50,563 nt of DNA from Paulinella micropora. Lineage: Eukaryota > Cercozoa > Imbricatea > Euglyphida. Shown here piece by piece: positions 46,662-50,563 of this stretch. The notes under the pieces are model-generated. The model worked only from the letters and a program-made list of their open reading frames with translations, ran no database searches and was not told the origin of the DNA. How positions within the stretch are numbered: position 1 is the first letter of the stretch; every line of letters starts with the position of its first letter. The stretch lies in assembly GCA_009731375.1 (NCBI GenBank), contig BJOX01000152.1, positions 847,602 to 898,164 on the forward strand, read 5' to 3'. A program made the position numbers and the translations under genes.

Positions 46662-47726
46662 TCAAATGTATGTATCAAAATTACCATAACCATTCTGTGC
46701 TTTTAATTTTTCCGCTTCGTCTTCTTTTAAGTCTGTATAACCGCTGGCAAATTTAAATTTAATACCTTTCGCTCGCTCCATTAAAAACCTCATAGCAAAC
46801 CATCCGCATGTGTCGCTCGTATCACTCTGCTCTTTTACTTGATTAACTTTCATTAACAAATAACTATCTGGGTGGCTTTTATCTATTAGTTGTTTCATTT
46901 GTTGTTGAAAGTCTTCAGTCGGTTGATATTCAGCCAAAGGGTCATACACTTCAACACTCCTGTCTTTATCTAGACTTATCCATATTGCCATCCAGTGCTG
47001 TCCTTTTTTGTTGCTCGGGTCTGTATTCATAATAAATCCGTATCGCTTTCTGCTTCCGGGCTTCAACTTGTAAATTTCATCACTGGCTATCGCTCCGAGA
47101 TACCATCCATATTTTTTCATTATTTCATCTATTTCATTAGTCATTAGTCCCCGCCCCTCACCCTGCTGTGGCTCCTCTGGCGGGGGCTCCTCTGTCTGTG
47201 GTTGTGGCTCTGGCTCTGGTTGCTGTGGTTGTGGCTCTGGTTGCTGTGGCTGTGGCTCAAATGGCGGGGGTAGCGGTTGTGGCATTCCCTCATCAATATT
47301 TAAATCCGTTGAAACTTGTTTATCAACATTTGGGTCTATTGTCATTTTGCTAGTTAGAGTTTTTATAAAATCATGTTTGTTCATTGTGTGTTTCCAATCT
47401 TTGTGGGCTAAGTATTTTTTTATTTTCGCTATTGAAAATACTTTATTTATCATTTCGTCCAATGTATGGTGTAATTTTCTACCTGCCCCTCCTTGTTTCC
47501 CCATATACTCATCATACTTAGCATAATCTGCTATTTTCTTTTTTATTTGGTCCTCTTCGGTTCCTACATCAATATTAAACCTTTTTATCATAGCCATAAT
47601 CCATTTGATATTTTCTCTATGTTTCAATTTTGTATGTCCGTCCATTTCAAGTTTCCTTTTTAAGGCTCGCGATAAATCAACGATTTTTATTTCTGGTAAA
47701 TACTTTTTTGATAAGGCATCTTTCAT
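46662..47726 (-). CDS. Adenain-like cysteine protease with proline/glutamine linker
   Basis: 354 residues from the ATG ending at 47,726. The N-terminal ~150 residues are basic and helical. A linker of repeated PQPQQPEP units (about 160-190) follows, then the catalytic domain: GQHWMAIWI with His at about 244, EVYDPLAEY with Asp at about 262, and SDTCGWFAMRF with nucleophile Cys at about 307, the order and spacing of adenovirus-protease/Ulp1-type enzymes. In Polintons and adintoviruses this protease processes virion proteins during maturation. It is followed by the penton gene in the same direction. The long N-terminal extension is unusual compared with the roughly 200-residue core and may act as a targeting or packaging segment. 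Confidence 0.85.
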   Translation of the reverse strand: MKDALSKKYLPEIKIVDLSRALKRKLEMDGHTKLKHRENIKWIMAMIKRFNIDVGTEEDQIKKKIADYAKYDEYMGKQGGAGRKLHHTLDEMINKVFSIAKIKKYLAHKDWKHTMNKHDFIKTLTSKMTIDPNVDKQVSTDLNIDEGMPQPLPPPFEPQPQQPEPQPQQPEPEPQPQTEEPPPEEPQQGEGRGLMTNEIDEIMKKYGWYLGAIASDEIYKLKPGSRKRYGFIMNTDPSNKKGQHWMAIWISLDKDRSVEVYDPLAEYQPTEDFQQQMKQLIDKSHPDSYLLMKVNQVKEQSDTSDTCGWFAMRFLMERAKGIKFKFASGYTDLKEDEAEKLKAQNGYGNFDTYI

Positions 47727-47749
47727 TGTTTGGTTAAATTGTAAATTTT

Positions 47750-48622
47750 TTACATCATTTTCCTTTTCTTCCCTTTTTTTTCTTCTTGTGCTAGTGCTTT
47801 CCTCATATCAGTCAGATTTATATGTTTCTTTTGCAATAATTTAATACCATCTGCTGTTTTTTGTATCATACTATCAGTCATTTTTTTAATCTCTTCGTCA
47901 GTAAAATAAGCAGATTTCAAAAGTTTTATGTTTTCATCTAGTTTGTCTGCCGTAGGGGATTTTGGTTGTGGTGATACTGGTGTAGGTGGACCACCTAATG
48001 GTGGTGCTTGTGGCTGACCATGTTGCGGTGGCATAATATAGTGTTGTTGCGGTGGCGGTGGTAATGCCTGTATCCTATTTTTTCTATCTTCTTCATATTT
48101 TACATCATCTATGAGTTTTTGCTCCCTTCTTAGTTCTCTGGCTTTTTGTTCTTGTCGTTCCTTAATATCTGATAGTTCATTGCGGTGTATCCTTGCTAAC
48201 TCATCCTGCCTTTCCTTAGCATCTGCTATGTCTTTTCTTTCTTGCCTCTTCTTTTCTTCTTCAGCATCCGCCTGTGCTTTTTTCTCTTTTTGGTCAATCT
48301 CATCAATCTTTTCGTATTTCTCCTTTCTGAGTTTGTCTAAGTGGTCATTAATGGCGGTTCTAGTATTTTGCTCAATCTCCGACAAACTCTGGACTTTTCT
48401 TAAGTCTTCTTTTCGCTTAGGTGTCCGCTTTGATTTTGGTCTGCTTAAGTATTTCATAAAAAGTTTAACAATTTGAAGTGTGCTCATATCATTTGTCTTT
48501 TTACCGAAATTAAGATAATATTTTTTACCCTTCTGGATAATATACGGCTTCCCGCTTTTATTCCTATAAACCCGCGGGGGTCTTAATTTCTGTTTCTTTG
48601 TTTTTTTGGTTTTAGCAACCAT
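47750..48622 (-). CDS. Basic coiled-coil protein with Pro-rich segment, unknown function
   Basis: 290 residues if started at the ATG ending at 48,622, chosen because it is followed by a basic segment (VAKTKKTKKQKLRPPRVYR), while the longer frame upstream reads through the palindrome at 48,652-48,774. Next is a strand-like SGKPYIIQKGKKYYLNFGKK, then about 120 residues of strongly charged coiled coil (EKYEKIDEIDQKEKK through RRE), a Pro/Gln-rich region (PPPPQQHYIMPPQHGQP) and a short helical C-terminus. No family is recognised. The layout suggests a virion-internal or scaffolding protein, an inference from position between the protease and the core-like gene. Confidence 0.7.
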   Translation of the reverse strand: MVAKTKKTKKQKLRPPRVYRNKSGKPYIIQKGKKYYLNFGKKTNDMSTLQIVKLFMKYLSRPKSKRTPKRKEDLRKVQSLSEIEQNTRTAINDHLDKLRKEKYEKIDEIDQKEKKAQADAEEEKKRQERKDIADAKERQDELARIHRNELSDIKERQEQKARELRREQKLIDDVKYEEDRKNRIQALPPPPQQHYIMPPQHGQPQAPPLGGPPTPVSPQPKSPTADKLDENIKLLKSAYFTDEEIKKMTDSMIQKTADGIKLLQKKHINLTDMRKALAQEEKKGKKRKMM

Positions 48623-48651
48623 CGTATATTTTAAACAAAAAATATTTCCTT

Positions 48652-48774
48652 GATATTTTAGAATTGCGTTTCGTGCTGTCGCACTCTCACTTATTCTAAA
48701 ACATCGTTTCTTCTTTTTCCAAAAAATAAACTGGGTTTCGATGTTTGTTGAAGACGTAGTCTGAAACAAATATC
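48652..48774. repeat. Paired palindromes, copy 3 (large 48,652-48,705; small 48,740-48,774)
   Basis: The same two palindromes in the same order as copy 1. The large stem is TTTTAGAAT/ATTCTAAAA, and the inner stem GTGC-TGTC-GCAC has a longer loop than copy 1. The small palindrome has inner stem AGAC-GTA-GTCT, where copy 1 has GAC-GGCA-GTC. The small one ends two bases before the stop codon of the core-like gene (48,777); the large one lies about 30 bases before the start of the coiled-coil gene. Confidence 0.85.
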
Positions 48775-48776
48775 AT

Positions 48777-49103
48777 TTAGAATTTGAGTGCTCCACGTCC
48801 TCTCTGCTTACCATACCCCAGTCTTGATGCTACAGCACCAACACTACCTGCGTAAGGCACCCCGACACTACTTAATGCTCCCGCAGTCCTTGAGATTAAC
48901 TTATTACCGCGAAGAAATTTATCAACGGCAAAGACCGTTTTGCCAACTTTTTGCCAGTTGATTTTACCACCTGCTTGTCCCTTGCCTCCTTGCTTCTTCT
49001 TGCGACCAGTCTTCTTTTTACCTCCAGCCATGTTGGTGCTTGAGTTAATAGTTCGTTTGCCGATTGTTGGAATGACTTCAACACGAGTTGTTTTAACTAC
49101 CAT
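48777..49103 (-). CDS. Small basic/hydrophobic core-like protein
   Basis: 108 residues if started at the ATG ending at 49,103. A TATAATG context precedes it, and a longer frame lacks a good start. It has a strongly basic segment (GGKKKTGRKKKQGGKGQAGG), an amphipathic stretch (NWQKVGKTVFAVDKFLRG), a Gly/Ala/Ser hydrophobic region (TAGALSSVGVPYAGSVGAVA), and a basic end (LGYGKQRGRGALKF). This layout resembles small DNA-binding or membrane-active virion core proteins in adintoviruses and adenoviruses (pX/pVI-like). Assignment is by layout, not by a demonstrable match. Confidence 0.6.
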   Translation of the reverse strand: MVVKTTRVEVIPTIGKRTINSSTNMAGGKKKTGRKKKQGGKGQAGGKINWQKVGKTVFAVDKFLRGNKLISRTAGALSSVGVPYAGSVGAVASRLGYGKQRGRGALKF

Positions 49104-49141
49104 TATACTATGAAAAAAAATATTTATTAATTCCAAAAATA

Positions 49142-49961
49142 TTATTTAAATCTTTGTGAAAAGTTTTTTCTTAACTCATCATCAACACTTGAGACATAAA
49201 GAAAATTAAATCGTTCCTTTGTTGCTTCGTGATACTTTTGAAGAAAGTAATCAAAGTCAAAAGATAAGTCTAAGTGTTTATACACGAGTTCCATTTTGTC
49301 CTGAGATTGTCCCGGAAAGATTAATAAATAATCTAACTGCTCAATGGCTTCTGGCCGTAGGTCATTCAAATACTGGCTTGACATAATCACCTTTGATTTA
49401 TAGTGTCTGTTCTTTTTTAACAAATCACTTACGGACTTGTCTCTTAATCCACTACCTAAATCATCCAAAACAAAAACAACCTCTGAAGTTATATACTTAC
49501 TCGGCCTTTCTTTTGCCTCTGCGGTGCTCTGTTTCTTTTTTTCNNNNNNNNNNGAAATAAAGAAATTGTGGCTTCTCTATTTCTTCTTTGTCTTTGATTT
49601 CTCCTTCGTGTTGCTCGTCATGTCTGTTCAGTTTGTCTAACTCATAATCAATGACATTTACACCATCTGATTTAAGAAAGGTATATATTGCCATCGGGTT
49701 GCCTCTGTTCTTAAAGTGCTTTACCATTGCTCTATAAATGTAGTCCTTGTGTATCGTTGAAGCAATAATTACTATACGGGTTTTTCTGTCTGTCGTCCGT
49801 TTCAGTATTTCAAAGAGTGCTGTTGTTTTCCCGCTCTTCTTACGGGCAAGTAGAAATATGTTGGCATACGGCTCATTAAATAATTTATAACCTTTTGCTT
49901 TTTTATCTCCGTTTCCATCCTGCTTCACAGGCTTAACCTTGACGTTGTTAATCTTCATCAT
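49142..49961 (-). CDS. FtsK/HerA-type packaging ATPase, interrupted by an assembly gap
   Basis: The ATPase that drives the genome into the capsid. The N-terminal part starts at the ATG ending at 49,961 and shows Walker A ARKKSGKTTALF at about residue 40, followed by IVIIAST. After the gap, the Walker B strand VVFVLDDLG, the SSQYLNDLR sensor-like segment and the C-terminal helical region are present. The 10 N at 49,544-49,553 lie between them, and the two sides are in different frames, which is expected if the gap length is only a placeholder. I therefore treat it as one gene with missing sequence, not a pseudogene. Confidence 0.85.
49544..49553. other. Assembly gap (10 N) in the ATPase
   Basis: A placeholder of unknown real length, between an A/G-rich stretch and a T-rich stretch. 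Confidence 0.95.
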
Positions 49962-49969
49962 CTTAGAAA

Positions 49970-50335
49970 TTAAGCAACGAATTCCAAACACACTACAATT
50001 CGGCCCGCTAAATTTCCTGTGTCAATATTTCCGCTGTCAGTTTCAAGGACTTTAAATGTATATTGTCCGTCAGTCCATCCGACAACACCCAAATTATACC
50101 CGAGATTTGAAATGTTTGCTGTGGTGCTATCCGCAAATGTTCCAATAATTCCAATTCTATCCATGTAAAGAATTCTGGTTTTTGTCTCTGTCTGGTCGTT
50201 CATATAGTGGATAAATTTTACATTCATTTTGGTGGGTGTGAATGACATTTGAATATTTTTATTAAATGTTTTGCTTCCTCCAGCAAAATCATTGCTCAGA
50301 AAAATAATCCGCTGATATTTATATTCAGTAGCCAT
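49970..50335 (-). CDS. Small beta-rich protein, unknown function
   Basis: 121 residues if started at the ATG ending at 50,335. Alternating hydrophobic strands (YQRIIFLSNDF, NVKFIHYMN, RILYMDRIGIIG, YTFKVLETD, GRIVVCLEFVA) suggest a compact beta-sandwich, as in small jelly-roll minor capsid or spike proteins. The stop codon lies just upstream of the ATPase start, so the two may be co-transcribed. No family is recognised; a virion role is inferred from neighbours. Confidence 0.65.
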   Translation of the reverse strand: MATEYKYQRIIFLSNDFAGGSKTFNKNIQMSFTPTKMNVKFIHYMNDQTETKTRILYMDRIGIIGTFADSTTANISNLGYNLGVVGWTDGQYTFKVLETDSGNIDTGNLAGRIVVCLEFVA

Positions 50336-50348
50336 GATTATATTAATG

Positions 50349-50563
50349 ATGATAAACTTTTTATTAATTAACATTTCTGCTCGGACTGCCTGCGACTTTT
50401 ACTCACGGGTCAGTGAGAAAAAAAATGAGAGTTGTGCTTATCGTATTCAAAAAGGTATAGATACTAAATTTAAATGTGTGTATAAGCCTATGAGTGATTG
50501 GTGTGTTAGTTTTGATGAAGCCATTCCTTTAATTTGCTCAAATGATGCTATGTGGTATAAAAC
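50349..50563 (+). CDS. Partial open frame leaving the window, unknown
   Basis: ATG 50,349 opens a frame without a stop to the window edge (71 codons). It is rightward and diverges from the leftward block, with 13 bases between the two start codons. Protein-like features are Cys spaced at about 12-25 residues and a mixed composition (DFYSRVSEKKNESCAYRI, DWCVSFDEAIPLICSN). No domain is recognised from this part. It may be the first gene of the right-hand arm. Confidence 0.5.
   Translation, partial: MINFLLINISARTACDFYSRVSEKKNESCAYRIQKGIDTKFKCVYKPMSDWCVSFDEAIPLICSNDAMWYK

Larger units (their letters stand above)
36072..50563. mobile_element. Endogenous Polinton/Maverick (adintovirus-like) virus, right end not in window
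   Basis: At least 14.5 kb with protein-primed DNA polymerase B, major capsid, penton, adenain-like protease and packaging ATPase: the full virion-assembly set of Polintons and adintoviruses. Five genes read rightward and eight leftward, converging at 42,749/42,780. Codon usage is AT-rich and unlike that of the neighbouring retrotransposon. Almost all frames are intact; the only break is an assembly gap in the ATPase, suggesting a recent insertion or a functional element. The retroviral-type integrase typical of Polintons is not seen, but could lie to the right. Confidence 0.92.

Noticed and set aside
48623-48769. Longer N-terminus of the coiled-coil gene (49 extra codons)
   Set aside because: It would translate through a conserved palindrome pair and lacks a good start; the ATG at 48,622 is followed directly by a typical basic segment.
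49142-49991. ATPase as two separate genes or a frameshifted pseudogene
   Set aside because: The Walker A and Walker B halves are complementary, and the frame change coincides with an N gap of arbitrary length.

Overview
The window is nuclear DNA from a eukaryote. Evidence for this is spliced genes, Ty3/gypsy, Ty1/copia and piggyBac elements, an integrated Polinton/adintovirus-type DNA virus, and about 15 kb of microsatellite sequence. I could not identify the host lineage from the sequence. Five runs of N mark assembly gaps, several of them beside homopolymers.

Layout. (1) 1-15,165 is almost entirely microsatellite: GATA, ACAT, GAAA, GTAG, GTAA, CA, GA and poly-C tracts, broken by short unique islands. 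It is not random. A mosaic of about 4.3 kb near 1.9-6.2 kb is repeated in direct orientation near 7.1-11.2 kb, with older related units before it. A segment at 11,488-12,060 is inverted. The very long open frames here are artefacts of stop-free tetranucleotide repeats and are not annotated as genes. (2) 15,165-17,120 is low-coding sequence with two weak protein remnants. (3) 17,121-20,042 is a two-exon piggyBac-like transposon (PB1), frameshifted at a poly-C run. (4) 20,611-33,898 is a second, related piggyBac-like element (PB2). Its single intron has been split by a Ty3/gypsy LTR retrotransposon of about 10.4 kb (22,444 to about 32,848). The retrotransposon's Gag, protease and polymerase lie in one reading frame, broken only by one UAA, one UGA and one UAG codon. 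(5) 34,400-35,600 is a decayed copia integrase fragment running into a CAG/CAA array.

(6) 36,072-50,563 is the most informative part: an endogenous Polinton/Maverick (adintovirus-like) virus that continues past the right edge. Rightward genes are a Lys-rich coiled-coil protein, a four-exon gene with introns of 50-56 bp, a protein-primed DNA polymerase B, a small exonuclease-X-C-terminal/DUF3820-like protein, and an acidic small protein. Leftward genes, converging on these, form the morphogenesis module: a small beta-rich protein, a packaging ATPase (interrupted by a gap), a basic/hydrophobic core-like protein, a coiled-coil protein, an adenain-like cysteine protease, a penton protein, the major capsid protein and a fibre-like protein. 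A partial rightward gene begins at 50,349. No retroviral-type integrase is visible in the window.

The strongest undescribed signal is a family of paired palindromes at the gene borders of this virus. They abut stop or start codons, and their stems carry compensatory base changes between copies. Other notable points are the tiny-intron gene, which may have a GC-AG intron; the one-frame, three-stop Gag-Pro-Pol; its CCCH-type Gag finger and non-canonical protease motif; and the nested insertion inside a transposon intron.
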